This document shows positions 41,797 through 52,727 of a stretch of 64,000 nt of DNA, piece after piece. Made by a program: the position numbers and the translations under genes. Positions within the stretch are counted from its first letter, which is position 1. Every line of letters begins with the position of its first letter. This DNA is from Pyrococcus kukulkanii. Its GTDB lineage: Archaea; Methanobacteriota_B; Thermococci; Thermococcales; Thermococcaceae. Where the stretch lies: assembly GCF_001577775.1 (NCBI RefSeq), contig NZ_CP010835.1, positions 1,913,127-1,977,126 of the forward strand. The letters run 5' to 3'. The notes beneath the pieces are model-generated. The model was not told the origin of the DNA. It worked only from the letters and a program-made list of their open reading frames with translations, and made no database searches.

Positions 41797-43657
41797 ATGA
41801 AAGGCTGGTGGGGAAGGATTCTTAGAGTTAACTTGACCACTGGAGAAGTAAAAGTTCAGGAATATCCTTCAGAAATTGCAAAAAAAGTTCATCGGAGGTA
41901 GGGGGCTAGCTGCATGGATTTTATGGAATGAAGTTAAGAACGTTGATCCCCTAAGCCCTGAGAACAAACTTGTATTTGCGGCCGGTCCATTTAACGGTCT
42001 CCCAACCCCAAGTGGCGGAAAAATGGTTGTTGCAGCAAAGAGCCCCCTCACCGGGGGTTATGGTGACGGTAACTTAGGTACAATGGCAAGCGTCCACCTC
42101 AGGAAAGCAGGTTATGACGCTTTGGTTGTTGAGGGTAAGGCGAAAAAGCCCGTTTACATATACATTGAGGATGACAACGTTAGCATTTTGAGTGCTGAGG
42201 GATTGTGGGGCAAGGGAACGTTTGAGACAGAGAGGGAGCTTAAGAAGATACACGGCAAGAATGTTGGAATTCTCAGCATAGGTCCCGCTGGTGAGAACTT
42301 AGTCAGGTACGCTGTTGTAATGTCCCAAGAGGGAAGGGCCGCAGGAAGGCCCGGAATGGGTGCTGTAATGGGGAGTAAGAAGCTGAAGGCCGTAGTAATA
42401 AAGGGTACAAAGGAGATACCTGTTGCTGACAAGGATGAGCTCAGGAAGCTCAGTCAGGAGGCTTATGAGGCAATACTAAATGCCCCAGGATATCCGTTCT
42501 GGAAGAGACAGGGAACAATGGCTGCAGTAGAGTGGACCAATGAGAACTATGCACTACCAACAAGGAACTTCCAAGACGGCCAATTTGAATTTGCGAGGTC
42601 AATTGACGGTTACACCCTAGAGGGAATGAAGGTTAAGCAGAGGGGCTGTCCATACTGTAACATGCCATGTGGAAACGTCGTTCTCGATGCTGAGGGCCAA
42701 GAGAGTGAGCTTGACTATGAGAACGTTGCCTTATTGGGTTCAAACCTTGGAATTGGAAAGCTCAACGAGGTTGCAGTCCTTAACAGGATTGCAGATGACA
42801 TGGGTATGGACACGATAAGCCTTGGAGTTTCAATAAGCTTCGTCATGGAGGCTAAGGAGAGGGGACTCCTCAAAGAAGGCCCTGAGTTCGGTGACTTCAA
42901 GGGAGCCAAGCAGTTGGCATTGGACATAGCATACAGAAAGGGCGAATTGGGTAACTTCGCAGCTGAAGGAGTTATGAGAATGGCCGAGAAGCTAGGAGAT
43001 GATAGCTTCGCGATGCACGTTAAGGGCTTAGAGGTTAGCGGATACAACAGCTACATCTATCCCGCAATGGCATTGGCTTATGGAACCTCCTCAATAGGTG
43101 CTCACCACAAGGAGGCTTGGGTAATAGCATGGGAGATTGGAACGGCACCAATAGAGGGAGAGCAGGCCAAGAAAGTTGAGTACAAGATAACCTACGACCC
43201 AATCAAGGCTCAGAAAGTCGTTGAGCTCCAGAGGCTCAGGGGTGGACTCTTTGAGATGCTCACCGCATGTAGACTTCCATGGGTTGAGATCGGCTTAAGC
43301 TTAGATTACTATCCAAAGCTTCTCAAGGCAATAACTGGAGTTACATACACATGGGACGACCTGTATGCAGCTGCAGACAGGGTTTACGCACTAATTAGGG
43401 CTTACTGGGTTAGGGAGTTCAACGGCAACTGGGACAGAACCAGGGACTATCCACCGAAGAGGTGGTTTAATGAAGGACTTAAGAGCGGTCCGTACAAGGG
43501 CCAGCATCTCGACAAGGAGAAGTACGATGCCCTACTCTCAGAGTACTACAGGATCAGGGGCTGGGACGAGAGAGGAATTCCAAAGAAGGAAACCCTCCAG
43601 AAGCTCGGCCTTGACTTTGTCATTCCAGAGCTCGAGAAAGTTACGAAACTCGAGTGA
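41797..43657 (+). CDS. for: Formaldehyde ferredoxin oxidoreductase (tungsten), apparent +1 frameshift
   Basis: A tungstopterin enzyme of the AOR family that oxidises short aldehydes with ferredoxin. The true start is ATG 41797 ([20 protein letters not shown]). At an A7 run (41880-41886) the frame leads to TAG at 41899; with six A it would read [13 protein letters not shown] and continue to 43657, giving about 619 residues, the known length. The [4Fe-4S] cysteines are in [11 protein letters not shown] plus a later TACRLPW. Pterin-binding [11 protein letters not shown] and [17 protein letters not shown] are intact. A start at TTG 41876 would lose the first 27 residues of the pterin domain. GCGGTGG precedes ATG 41797. 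Confidence 0.88.
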
Positions 43658-43658
43658 A

Positions 43659-44762
43659 TTAAATTGCAAACTCCCTTGCCCATTTTTCATACTTTCTTAT
43701 CTCCATTTTTGTAACAGGGCTTTTAACTTTCTTGAATGCCTCCTTAAAATCATCCATCTCCAGTGGTCTCACGGCAAGCTCTTTTCCAGTGAGCGAAGGT
43801 ATCTTTAGGGGATCCGTCAGCTCAGGATTCATCTCTTCAAGCATTTTCATTGAAGCCAATTTAACAACATTTGCAATCTCTCTTCCGGAGTAGAGTCGTT
43901 TCACGGCTTCTTTAGCTAGTTTTGTCATGTTCAACCTATATGACAGTCCCCTAAGGTGAATTCTAAATATCTCAATTGCAGCCTCTACGTCCGGAAGAGG
44001 AACGTATATCCTTATTGGCAACCTTGAAAGCATGGCCTCATCAAGATCCCAGGGAGCATTTGTCGCCGATAGAAGAATTACCTTCTTTGTATTATCTTTA
44101 AATCCATCTATCTCTGCCAAGAGAGTTCCAATCATTCTCCTAGCGGCATCATCTAAGCTAGTTCTCTTAAGGGTCAAGGAATCGACTTCGTCTATAAATA
44201 TCACACTGGGGCTCAGTTGTCTTGCGAGTGAAAAGAGTGCAGAGACTAATTTTGAAGATTCTCCAAAGTATTTGCTCAATAAATCACTTGCTTTAACGCT
44301 GAAGAATGTTGCATTTAAACCGTTAGCTACGGCACTTGCTAAGAGACTTTTTCCAGTTCCTGGGGGTCCAAAAAGTAGTATTCCCTGAGGCGGTTCAATT
44401 GGAGACTTTGCTATACTTAAACCAACCGCTTGAGAAACCAACTTTTTAGCCTCTCTAAGTCCTCCTATATCATTCCACGTCACCGTACTTTTCCGAATCA
44501 ACAGCTTTATCCTCTCTATGTACTCATCACTTCCCTTTTTCTTTCTCTTGTAGACATTTCTAGCCTTCTGTTCCCATACCTTGGCCTGTTCTAAAAGAAT
44601 GTGAGACATAGACAAATTTTCACTTGCTAACTTTCTTAGTAATTCCGAACATCTAAGCGCAATCAATCTTGCTTTGTCGTACTGTCCAAGTGCTATGGCT
44701 CTCTCATACTCCTCTTCGCACTTCTGAAGCTGAAGAAGTTGAAGACGATCCATAGTTTTCAT
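43659..44762 (-). CDS. AAA ATPase with MIT-like N-terminal helices (Vps4/katanin-like)
   Basis: A 367-residue protein. Residues 1-75 are three amphipathic helices with the spacing of MIT domains (CEEEYERAIALGQYDKARLIALRCSELL). The AAA core has Walker A LLFGPPGTGKSLL (132-140), Walker B VIFIDEVDSL (187-194) and sensor LLSATNAPWDLDEAMLSR. Domain order fits Vps4/CdvC, which disassembles ESCRT-III polymers. No ESCRT-III-like gene is seen in this window and Thermococcales divide with FtsZ, so the partner is unknown. A second ATG three codons in is also possible. Confidence 0.78.
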   Translation of the reverse strand: MKTMDRLQLLQLQKCEEEYERAIALGQYDKARLIALRCSELLRKLASENLSMSHILLEQAKVWEQKARNVYKRKKKGSDEYIERIKLLIRKSTVTWNDIGGLREAKKLVSQAVGLSIAKSPIEPPQGILLFGPPGTGKSLLASAVANGLNATFFSVKASDLLSKYFGESSKLVSALFSLARQLSPSVIFIDEVDSLTLKRTSLDDAARRMIGTLLAEIDGFKDNTKKVILLSATNAPWDLDEAMLSRLPIRIYVPLPDVEAAIEIFRIHLRGLSYRLNMTKLAKEAVKRLYSGREIANVVKLASMKMLEEMNPELTDPLKIPSLTGKELAVRPLEMDDFKEAFKKVKSPVTKMEIRKYEKWAREFAI

Positions 44763-44887
44763 TGCCCCCTTGTTAAATTTTTGAACCTCATCTCAATGTT
44801 TATGTAGAAAATACAATTTAAATAGTTTGATGCCCTATAGGATAATTATTTTAAGTAAGGATCTCTTTGAGGTTTTAGGGGGTAAGC

Positions 44888-46255
44888 ATGCTCGATATTA
44901 AGCTCATAAGAGAAAATCCAGATCTAGTCAAAAATGACTTAATAAAAAGGGGAGAACTCGAGAAAGTTAAGTGGATAGATGAGGTACTAAGGCTTGATGC
45001 TGAGTGGAGGACCAAGCTTAAGGAGATAAATAGGTTAAGGCACGAGAGAAATAAGATAGCTATAGAGATTGGAAAGAAAAGGAAAGCTGGAGAACCTATT
45101 GACGAATTATTAGCTAAGAGCAGGGAAATCGTCAAGAGAATCGAAACCCTCGAGAAGGAAGTTGAGGAACTCAGAAAGAAGATAGACTACTATCTCTGGA
45201 GGCTACCTAATATAACACATCCAAGCGTTCCCATTGGTAAAGATGAGAACGATAACGTGCCTATAAGATTCTGGGGTAAGGCAAAGGTCTGGAAAGGCCA
45301 CCTCGAGAGGTTCCTTGAGCAGAGTCAGGGAAAGATGGAGTACGAAGTTCTGGAGTGGAAGCCCAGGCTTCATGTTGACCTTTTAGAGATCCTGGGAGGG
45401 GCTGACTTTGCAAGGGCCGCCAAGGTTAGTGGTTCGAGATTCTACTACCTGCTCAACGAGATAGTAATTCTGGACTTGGCTTTGATAAGATTTGCCTTGG
45501 ACAGACTAATAGAGAAGGGATTCACTCCCGTAATACCTCCGTACATGGTTAGGAGGTTTGTTGAGGAGGGAGCAACGACATTCGAAGACTTCGAAGATGT
45601 CATATATAAGGTAGAGGGAGAAGATCTCTATTTGATTCCAACGGCCGAGCACCCATTGGCCGGCTTACACGCTAACGAGATCCTTGATGGGAAAGATTTA
45701 CCATTGTTATATGTGGCATTCAGCCCATGCTTCAGGAAGGAAGCGGGAACGGCAGGAAAGGACACCAAGGGTATCTTTAGGGTTCACCAGTTCCATAAAG
45801 TGGAGCAGTTCGTATATTCAAGGCCCGAAGAGAGCTGGGAGTGGCACGAGAAGATAATAAAGAACGCCGAGGAATTGTTCCAAGAACTTGAGATTCCCTA
45901 CAGGGTAGTGAACATCTGCACTGGAGATTTGGGCTACGTTGCTGCGAAGAAGTATGATATTGAAGCATGGATGCCGGGCCAAGGAAGGTTTAGAGAAGTT
46001 GTTTCCGCGAGCAACTGTACTGACTGGCAGGCCAGGAGGCTGAACATAAGGTTCAGGGACAGGACCGATGAGAAGCCTCGCTACGTCCACACCCTAAACT
46101 CAACGGCCATAGCCACTTCAAGGGCAATCGTCGCAATACTCGAGAACCACCAGCGGGAAGATGGAACGGTAAAGATACCGAAAGTCTTGTGGAAGTACAC
46201 TGGCTTTAAGGAAATAGTTCCCGTTGAGAAGAAGGAGGGGTGTTGTAAGGCTTGA
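44888..46255 (+). CDS. serS: Seryl-tRNA synthetase
   Basis: A 455-residue class II synthetase. Residues about 25-115 are the long antiparallel coiled coil that contacts the tRNA-Ser variable arm ([22 protein letters not shown]). Motif 2 is [31 protein letters not shown] and motif 3 [18 protein letters not shown]. Ser-binding TAEHPLAG is present. GGGGGTAAGC precedes the ATG. It overlaps nob1 by four bases. Confidence 0.94.
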   Translation: MLDIKLIRENPDLVKNDLIKRGELEKVKWIDEVLRLDAEWRTKLKEINRLRHERNKIAIEIGKKRKAGEPIDELLAKSREIVKRIETLEKEVEELRKKIDYYLWRLPNITHPSVPIGKDENDNVPIRFWGKAKVWKGHLERFLEQSQGKMEYEVLEWKPRLHVDLLEILGGADFARAAKVSGSRFYYLLNEIVILDLALIRFALDRLIEKGFTPVIPPYMVRRFVEEGATTFEDFEDVIYKVEGEDLYLIPTAEHPLAGLHANEILDGKDLPLLYVAFSPCFRKEAGTAGKDTKGIFRVHQFHKVEQFVYSRPEESWEWHEKIIKNAEELFQELEIPYRVVNICTGDLGYVAAKKYDIEAWMPGQGRFREVVSASNCTDWQARRLNIRFRDRTDEKPRYVHTLNSTAIATSRAIVAILENHQREDGTVKIPKVLWKYTGFKEIVPVEKKEGCCKA

Positions 46256-46722
46256 TTCTTGTTCTCGACTCTTCAGTTTTTATCCAAGGCATCGACGTTG
46301 AGGGTTACACTACCCCGGGGGTAGTTGAGGAAGTTAGGGATCGAGAATCTAGGATATTCCTTGAGGGATTAATATCTGCGGGCAAGGTTAAGGTAGTTGA
46401 ACCTTCCGCTGAGGCTATAAACACAGTTAAAAAGGTAGCGAAGGAGACTGGAGAGCTTAATGAGCTTAGCAGAGCTGATGTAGAGGTGTTGGCTCTAGCT
46501 TATGAACTTAAGGGTGTTATATTTACCGACGACTACAACGTTCAGAACGTTGCAAAGTTCCTGGGATTGAAGTTTAAGACTATGAAAAGGGGGATAAAGA
46601 AAAAGATCAAGTGGAGGTACGTCTGCATAGGTTGCGGGAGGAGATTTAGGGAGCTTCCTCCTGGGGGCGTTTGTCCCGACTGTGGTAGCCCTGTTAGGCT
46701 TTTGCCAAGGAGGAAACTTTAA
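46252..46722 (+). CDS. nob1: rRNA-processing endonuclease Nob1
   Basis: A 156-residue PIN-domain nuclease with zinc ribbon. Acidic residues are in [30 protein letters not shown] and [11 protein letters not shown]. The C-terminal zinc site is [21 protein letters not shown]. Nob1 cuts the 3' end of 16S rRNA. Start TTG 46252 overlaps the serS stop as TTGA with AGGGGTG as ribosome site. Its end overlaps the convergent mannosidase gene by 29 bases. Confidence 0.91.
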   Translation: MILVLDSSVFIQGIDVEGYTTPGVVEEVRDRESRIFLEGLISAGKVKVVEPSAEAINTVKKVAKETGELNELSRADVEVLALAYELKGVIFTDDYNVQNVAKFLGLKFKTMKRGIKKKIKWRYVCIGCGRRFRELPPGGVCPDCGSPVRLLPRRKL

Positions 46723-49711
46723 TCGTCTTTATCTCAAAGGCTCCTAGCTTTACCCTCTTCCCGACTTTCCCGAGAACTTTAAGCTCTGGAATATCTACCT
46801 CAACCCCTTCGCTCGGTATTTCAACTTCTAGATCACTTTTAGAGGGATTGTACAGCCTGATAATGTATCCATCTTCATCCTCGCTGAGCTTTATTGTACC
46901 CACTACAGCGTTCGTTCTCATCAAGGAAAACCTCTTCTTTCCTGAGCTCCCCTTGGTTACTCTAAGGGGCGACCAGACTTCCAGAGCTCTCTTGTACACC
47001 TCACCCTCGAACCAGTAACCCTTGTGGGGGTATAGGTAGTACGTAAACTCCCCCTTCCCGGTATCGCTCCATGGATTGGGATATATTGGGGACTTCAAGA
47101 GGCTAAGGCCTATCTTGGAGTCCCAGTTTGTATAGCCATGCCTTGATGTACATATTACGGCAACCCCGTGCTCTCCATCGCTGACGTCTGCCCACCTCAA
47201 TGCTGGAACCTCAAACTTCGCCTGCTCCCAGGGAGTATTCCTAACTGCGGGCCTCCTTATTACTCCGTAGGGGATGTCATAGTAGGCGCTCCAATTATGG
47301 GTGTTGAAGTTGAACCATGCCTTCAGGAGAACTTCTTTGTCCCACCAGTCAACCTCTGTATGGAACTCTAACAGTTTTGACTTCCTCTTCAACCTTATCC
47401 TCTGAATAACTTTTGAGTTCCCATAGACCTTCTCCACGATTACCTCGGCAATGTAACCATCGTTCCGAGTTATCTCTACCCTAACGGTTTTGAGCTTCTG
47501 CCCCTGGATTAGGAAGTCTTCATTTACATCCCAAGCATCCCACATTCCTGGTGTATCTACATGGGCCATTATCACGTTGCTTGGACTCCTTATCCCCTCC
47601 CATTTGAGCTCCTTGTCATACAGTGATACTATCTCTCCCTCATCGTTTATCTTAACTCTAAGGTGGTCGTTCTCAAGAACGAAGGTGCCATCCTCTCTGT
47701 AAGCTTTCACGAATCCTTTATCAATCAATTTAAGGGGAGACCATCCTAGTGGAGAAGCCTTCACAAGAACGGGCTTTCCATCTACCTCAACTACCTCCTC
47801 CCTCTCCCACGGCAAGTCGTTAAACACCAGCGATTCACCTTGGGCTATTTTCTCCGTTGCTTCTCTGATTATCCCTTCAGCCTCCCTTATTACACCCTCG
47901 AGATCCTTTATCACTTCGTCATAGACTTCCTTTATTGATGATCCTGGGAGAACGTCATGGAATTGATGAAGTAAGGTTCTTTTCCACAATCTCTCCAGTT
48001 TCTCTTTTGGATAATCCATTATCCCCATAGAATGAGCGAGGGAAGCCCATATCTCCGCACTCCTAAGCTTTGATTCCGCCTCAGCCATTAGCTTTTTCAC
48101 GTTCAGGTTTGTTGTGTACGTTCCCCTATGGACCTCAACGTAAAGCTCCCCTTCCCAGGTTGGCATTTCGCTAACGTGCTCCTTGAGTTCCCTCAAATAC
48201 TCCTCTTCAGTTCCCTTAATCAGCTTTGGAATGTACGGGACTTTGTTCATGTGCTTCATCATCTCTACCATTTCCCAGGTTATCCCTCCTCCCCCGTCCC
48301 CATAACCGTAGACGTATAGCAAGAAGGGAACTTCGTACTTGTTCTTGTATTTCTTCCACTGCTTGTAGAGGCTTTTAGCGGTCATTGAGGACTTGTAGCT
48401 CATCATTAAATGTACTGGAATTTCTGTTCCGTCTATTCCCTTCCATATAAAAGCGTGGTAGGGGAATTCGTTTCTCTCGTTCCACAGTAGTTTGTACGTC
48501 GCGAACATCTCAAGACCGCTCTTCTTCAAGAACTGGGGGAGGGAAGCCGGGAACCCAAAGGTGTCTGGAAGCCATCCTATTTTTGCTATTCTGTTAAACT
48601 TCTCCTTGAAGTACCTCTGTCCATAGAGGAACTGTCTTGCTATTGACTCTCCATCTATAAGCTGGACATCACTCTCAATCCACATTCCACCAACTAATAT
48701 CCACTTCCCTTCCTCAATGAACCTCTTCACTTTCTCAAAGAGGTCTTTATCTAACTCCTCAAGCCACTCATAATACTGGGCTGAGCTTTGTACGTATGTT
48801 ATTCCGTACCTCCTCATGAGCCTCTCTATCGTTGAAAACGTCCTGAGGATCTTCTGCTTTGTCTCCGCATACGTCCATAGCCAAGCTGCATCTATATGGG
48901 AGTGTGCAAAAGCGTAAGCTTTCCCGACCTTTGGGAAAGCTTTTCTGAGCCTAGCTAGGGCTTTCTCGAGCTTTTCTTCAACGTCGCTAATTTCGCTTAA
49001 GTACTCCTCCCTGCTTGGCCTCGGTATATCCTCTATGTACCCTTTCAGCTCTCCAATTCCATAAACGGCCGATAGAAACATATAGTCTGTTCTTACCTCT
49101 CTAATATCAAACCTTCCAAGCTTGAGCTCCTTAATGCCAAGTCCTCCGTCATAGAGAAGCATCCTAAGCAGGGTTATTTGCCTTAAATTTGGAACCGTTT
49201 TTACCGTGATCAAGATATCAGACAGCTCCTTTAGCAGGGTTTCCCTCAGATCCTCCTCCTGAACTACTTCAATGAAGCTTACTAGATCGAGTAGCCTTTG
49301 GGCGAGTACGTAGGGCTCCCACATTATTCCCACGAGCATTGCGTACTCTATCCTTACCCTCCACTTATGATAACCAAACATCGTTAATGGGGATATTATA
49401 AGTTCGAGCTCGTGCCTTCCGGATCTTATCGGGATATAAGTGTGCACGTCATCTATGGTTCCATAAGCCATCCCGTCCAGTCTAACAAGGGCATTACCCT
49501 CCATACAGACTTTAAGAAACCATTTTAGGCCATCCTTAGGCACTTCCACTGTTGTTTTTATCTTAATAAGATCCCCAGGTTTTGCTTCGGTTACAATGGG
49601 TAGTCTAACTTTCTTTCTCTCAAGCTCCCAGGTTGGAAGAAATGCGTGCTTCCTTATGGATGTTGCCATCAAGTCAAAAGCCTTCCTTTCAATTTCGGCG
49701 AGGCTTAGCAT
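46694..49711 (-). CDS. Alpha-mannosidase, GH38
   Basis: A 1005-residue glycoside hydrolase. Zinc and active-site segments are [55 protein letters not shown] (nucleophile Asp) and [14 protein letters not shown]. The long C-terminal half is beta-rich ([22 protein letters not shown] region). No signal peptide is seen, so it acts in the cytoplasm, releasing mannose from imported or internal glycans. The only ribosome-like site before ATG 49711 is weak. Confidence 0.9.
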   Translation of the reverse strand: MLSLAEIERKAFDLMATSIRKHAFLPTWELERKKVRLPIVTEAKPGDLIKIKTTVEVPKDGLKWFLKVCMEGNALVRLDGMAYGTIDDVHTYIPIRSGRHELELIISPLTMFGYHKWRVRIEYAMLVGIMWEPYVLAQRLLDLVSFIEVVQEEDLRETLLKELSDILITVKTVPNLRQITLLRMLLYDGGLGIKELKLGRFDIREVRTDYMFLSAVYGIGELKGYIEDIPRPSREEYLSEISDVEEKLEKALARLRKAFPKVGKAYAFAHSHIDAAWLWTYAETKQKILRTFSTIERLMRRYGITYVQSSAQYYEWLEELDKDLFEKVKRFIEEGKWILVGGMWIESDVQLIDGESIARQFLYGQRYFKEKFNRIAKIGWLPDTFGFPASLPQFLKKSGLEMFATYKLLWNERNEFPYHAFIWKGIDGTEIPVHLMMSYKSSMTAKSLYKQWKKYKNKYEVPFLLYVYGYGDGGGGITWEMVEMMKHMNKVPYIPKLIKGTEEEYLRELKEHVSEMPTWEGELYVEVHRGTYTTNLNVKKLMAEAESKLRSAEIWASLAHSMGIMDYPKEKLERLWKRTLLHQFHDVLPGSSIKEVYDEVIKDLEGVIREAEGIIREATEKIAQGESLVFNDLPWEREEVVEVDGKPVLVKASPLGWSPLKLIDKGFVKAYREDGTFVLENDHLRVKINDEGEIVSLYDKELKWEGIRSPSNVIMAHVDTPGMWDAWDVNEDFLIQGQKLKTVRVEITRNDGYIAEVIVEKVYGNSKVIQRIRLKRKSKLLEFHTEVDWWDKEVLLKAWFNFNTHNWSAYYDIPYGVIRRPAVRNTPWEQAKFEVPALRWADVSDGEHGVAVICTSRHGYTNWDSKIGLSLLKSPIYPNPWSDTGKGEFTYYLYPHKGYWFEGEVYKRALEVWSPLRVTKGSSGKKRFSLMRTNAVVGTIKLSEDEDGYIIRLYNPSKSDLEVEIPSEGVEVDIPELKVLGKVGKRVKLGAFEIKTIKVSSLAKA

Positions 49712-49747
49712 TGCACATCACAAAAAGATAGTGGATGGAAAACCTTA

Positions 49748-49805
49748 AAGCGTCAGCGCTCATAGGGTTCGTCATCACTCGGCAATAATATATCATCATC
49801 CGCTT
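49748..49805 (-). ncRNA. Box C/D guide sRNA
   Basis: On the minus strand: terminal stem AAGCG (49805-49801), C box GATGATGA (49800-49793), an internal GTGATGA C' box, D box CTGA (49756-49753) and closing stem CGCTT (49752-49748). The last guide before D is ACCCTATGAGCG. The D' box is degenerate (CCGA) and touches C', which is unusual, so only the D guide may be active. Total length 58 bases is typical. It overlaps the stop of the upstream gene and fills the gap before the mannosidase gene. Confidence 0.5.
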
Positions 49806-50194
49806 AGATAGTACCTAACGATTTTCCTTAATTCATCATTTCTCTCTATTTCCATCCTTAAGAATCTTCTTAACTGGGCATTTTCAGCCATTAGCCCCGT
49901 AAGCTCAATTGCAAGGAGCTTATTGTCCTCAGAGACACCATAAGCCTTGAACTTCAGCGGAGCGTACTCTTTTTCAAGCTTCCATACTTTTTTCTCAAGT
50001 TCTTGAACTTCCTTTTCTAGAACCCTTAGATTTTCTTTTGGCTTTCTAAAATCACCCACTAATGCTCGAACTATAACCTCATCAACGGAAACATTAAATT
50101 TTCTACTAATTTCAATTATCCTGGAGGACAACCTCTCGTCGATTTCAAGAACTATCTTTCCAAATCCTTTATCAGGCTTAATAATTATCTTCAT
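49796..50194 (-). CDS. Coiled-coil protein of unknown function
   Basis: A 132-residue protein. Residues 1-50 (IIIKPDKGFGKIVLEIDERLSSRI; NVSVDEVIVRALVG) resemble a ribbon-helix-helix-like module. Residues 55-130 are a coiled coil (LEKEVQELEKKVWKLEKEY). A DNA-binding or scaffold role is possible but unproven. Its stop TGA lies within the C box of the guide RNA. Confidence 0.62.
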   Translation of the reverse strand: MKIIIKPDKGFGKIVLEIDERLSSRIIEISRKFNVSVDEVIVRALVGDFRKPKENLRVLEKEVQELEKKVWKLEKEYAPLKFKAYGVSEDNKLLAIELTGLMAENAQLRRFLRMEIERNDELRKIVRYYLSG

Positions 50195-50217
50195 TGCTAA
50201 GCATCCTAAAAATATAT

Positions 50218-50730
50218 TTAAATAAAGGCAATCTTAGTTTCAACACCCGTAATTTGGCTTAGAATGCTCTCTAGAATTTCAGCCTTCTCTGGAAGCTTGT
50301 TCCTATCTCTGCTGAAAACTAAAACCTTGTAATACTGCTCTCCTCCGGGTTTGTAAACTATATTCACACCAAACACTCCTGCTGGGTATAGAAGATCCAT
50401 GGCAAGCTTCTTGACGTCATCGGTTCCCTTTATGTCTCTTCCTTCAATTACCCTTACTCTCTTGCCCAGTTCCCTCATGAGGAACTTTATGTTCTTACCA
50501 CCTTTTCCAATCACTATAGGCACATCTCCTTCCCCGACGATGAGAACTATTAGGTCCCCTGCCTCAACTGCCTTCTTGAACTCCACATCAGCATCTCCAA
50601 GCAACTTATAAAGCATGCGTGATATTTTAACGTCAAGCTCAGTTATAATGCCCTGTTCCAGCTTCTTTTCATCAGCGGGACAAAGAATACCCTCTGTTTT
50701 AAGACAAACCTCACAGATCGGCGCCTTCAT
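50218..50730 (-). CDS. KH-domain RNA-binding protein, NusA-like
   Basis: A 170-residue protein. An N-terminal C4 zinc site (CEVCLKTEGILCPADEKK) is followed by a type II KH domain with the GXXG loop VIGKGGKNIKFLMREL, and a second degenerate KH-like part (GVNIVYKPGGEQYYKVLVF). It belongs to the archaeal family related to NusA and probably binds RNA in transcription or translation. GGAGGTGAG precedes the ATG. It is divergent from thrS. Confidence 0.82.
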   Translation of the reverse strand: MKAPICEVCLKTEGILCPADEKKLEQGIITELDVKISRMLYKLLGDADVEFKKAVEAGDLIVLIVGEGDVPIVIGKGGKNIKFLMRELGKRVRVIEGRDIKGTDDVKKLAMDLLYPAGVFGVNIVYKPGGEQYYKVLVFSRDRNKLPEKAEILESILSQITGVETKIAFI

Positions 50731-50849
50731 TTTCTCACCTCCAGAATTCGGGATGAAAGCTAAGAGCTCTTACAGGAGATTATTTAAAAACCTTATCCCT
50801 ATAAAAGACCTTATAAAGAAGAAGTTTACAAGTCCTAGGGGGTGATAAT

Positions 50850-52727
50850 GTGAGGGTTCTCCTTATACACAGCGACTATATAGAGTACGAAGTTAAGGAT
50901 AAAGCCCTGAAGAACCCTGAGCCCATTTCCGATGAAATGAAAAAGGGTCGAATGGATGAAGTTCTCGTTGCATTCATAAGCGTCGAGAAAGTGGATGAGA
51001 AAAATCCGAATGAAATTGTAGATAAAGCAGTTGGAGAAATTGTAAACGTCGCAAAGCAGGTAAAAGCCGAGAACCTATTTGTTTATCCCTTCGCCCACCT
51101 GAGTAGCGAACTCGCCAAGCCCTCTGTGGCTCTAGAAGTCCTTAAGAAGATTGAAGAGAAGCTCAAGGAGAAGGGCTATAACGTTGGGAGAGCTCCATTT
51201 GGCTACTACAAGGCATTCAAGATAAGCTGTAAAGGTCACCCACTAGCTGAGCTCAGCAGAACAATAGTTCCGGAGGCCGCAAAAGAGGAGGAAGTTCCGG
51301 AGGCCTTGAAGAAGGAAGAAACCGAGTTAGTAAGCTACTGGTACATCCTAACCCCGGAGGGCGAGCTCATTGAGGTCGATAAGTTCGACTTCACGGGCTA
51401 TGAAAACCTGAGAAAGTTCGTAAACTACGAGATAGCGAAGAATAGAATTGCGGACAAGGAACCTCCACATGTTAAGTTAATGCTCGAGCACGAGCTCGTG
51501 GACTATGAGCCGGGAAGTGATCCTGGAAACCTGCGCTACTATCCAAAAGGTAGGCTAATTAAATCGTTGCTCGAGCAGTACGTTACCGAGAAGGTGATAG
51601 AGTATGGGGCCATGGAGGTCGAGACTCCCATTATGTATGACTTCGAGCATCCTGCGCTTGAGAAGTACCTAAACAGGTTCCCGGCAAGGCAGTACATAGT
51701 CCTCAGCGGAGATAAGAGGTACTTCCTCAGATTTGCAGCGTGCTTCGGTCAGTTTATGATAAAGAAAGATGCAATAATAAGCTACCGCAACCTTCCGCTT
51801 AGGATGTACGAGCTTACTCGCTATTCATTCAGGAGGGAGAAGAGAGGAGAGCTTTCTGGGCTGAGGAGGCTTAGGGCATTTACAATGCCGGATATGCACA
51901 CACTGGCCAAGGACATAGAGCAGGCTAAGGACGAGTTCAAAAAGCAGTTCAAGCTCAGTATGGAGGTTCTCAAGGGGGTTGGGCTTAATCCGGAGGATTA
52001 TGAGGTTGCGATAAGATTCACGGAAGACTTCTGGGAGGAGCACAAGGACTTCATAATTGAGCTAGTCAAGCTCATCGGAAAGCCAGTCTTGATAGAGATG
52101 TGGAAGCAGAGGTTCTTCTACTTCATACTCAAGTTCGAGTTCAACTTCGTTGACAACCTAGATAAGGCCGCAGCTTTGAGCACTGTACAGATTGACGTTG
52201 AGAATGCGGAAAGGTTTGGAATCACGTACTACGACGAGAACGGTGAGGAGAAATATCCACTAATCCTCCACTGCTCTCCAAGTGGTGCTATTGAGAGGGT
52301 CATGTACGCAATACTAGAGAAGCAGGCAAAGCTTATGCAGGAAGGAAAGAAGCCGATGTTCCCGCTCTGGCTCAGTCCAATACAGGTTAGGGTAATTCCA
52401 GTGAGTCAGGAGTACCTCGACTATGCCCTGTACATCGCGGGCAAGCTTGAGGGCGCAAAGATTAGGGTTGATGTGGATGACGAGGATGAGAGGCTCAGCA
52501 AGAAGATCAGGAGGGCAGAGAAGGAGTGGATTCCCTACATAGTGGTCGTTGGGGCAAAAGAAAAGGAGACTGGAACGATAACTGTAAGGAGAAGGGAAGA
52601 CGGAAAGCAGTACGAGACCAGAATAGAGGAGCTAATCAAGGAGATAAGGTCGAAGGTTGAGGGCTTCCCTTACAAGCCAAGGCCTCTGCCCCTGCTCCTC
52701 AGCAAGAGGCCGAAGTTCAGAGGGTGA
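50850..52727 (+). CDS. thrS: Threonyl-tRNA synthetase, archaeal type
   Basis: A 625-residue class II synthetase. Residues 1-145 are the archaeal editing domain related to D-aminoacyl-tRNA deacylase ([32 protein letters not shown]) that removes wrongly attached serine. The catalytic core has motif 2 [34 protein letters not shown] and motif 3 [13 protein letters not shown]. The anticodon-binding domain is at about 520-610. Start GTG 50850 follows GGGGGTGA. The end overlaps the convergent MFS gene. Confidence 0.94.
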   Translation: MRVLLIHSDYIEYEVKDKALKNPEPISDEMKKGRMDEVLVAFISVEKVDEKNPNEIVDKAVGEIVNVAKQVKAENLFVYPFAHLSSELAKPSVALEVLKKIEEKLKEKGYNVGRAPFGYYKAFKISCKGHPLAELSRTIVPEAAKEEEVPEALKKEETELVSYWYILTPEGELIEVDKFDFTGYENLRKFVNYEIAKNRIADKEPPHVKLMLEHELVDYEPGSDPGNLRYYPKGRLIKSLLEQYVTEKVIEYGAMEVETPIMYDFEHPALEKYLNRFPARQYIVLSGDKRYFLRFAACFGQFMIKKDAIISYRNLPLRMYELTRYSFRREKRGELSGLRRLRAFTMPDMHTLAKDIEQAKDEFKKQFKLSMEVLKGVGLNPEDYEVAIRFTEDFWEEHKDFIIELVKLIGKPVLIEMWKQRFFYFILKFEFNFVDNLDKAAALSTVQIDVENAERFGITYYDENGEEKYPLILHCSPSGAIERVMYAILEKQAKLMQEGKKPMFPLWLSPIQVRVIPVSQEYLDYALYIAGKLEGAKIRVDVDDEDERLSKKIRRAEKEWIPYIVVVGAKEKETGTITVRRREDGKQYETRIEELIKEIRSKVEGFPYKPRPLPLLLSKRPKFRG

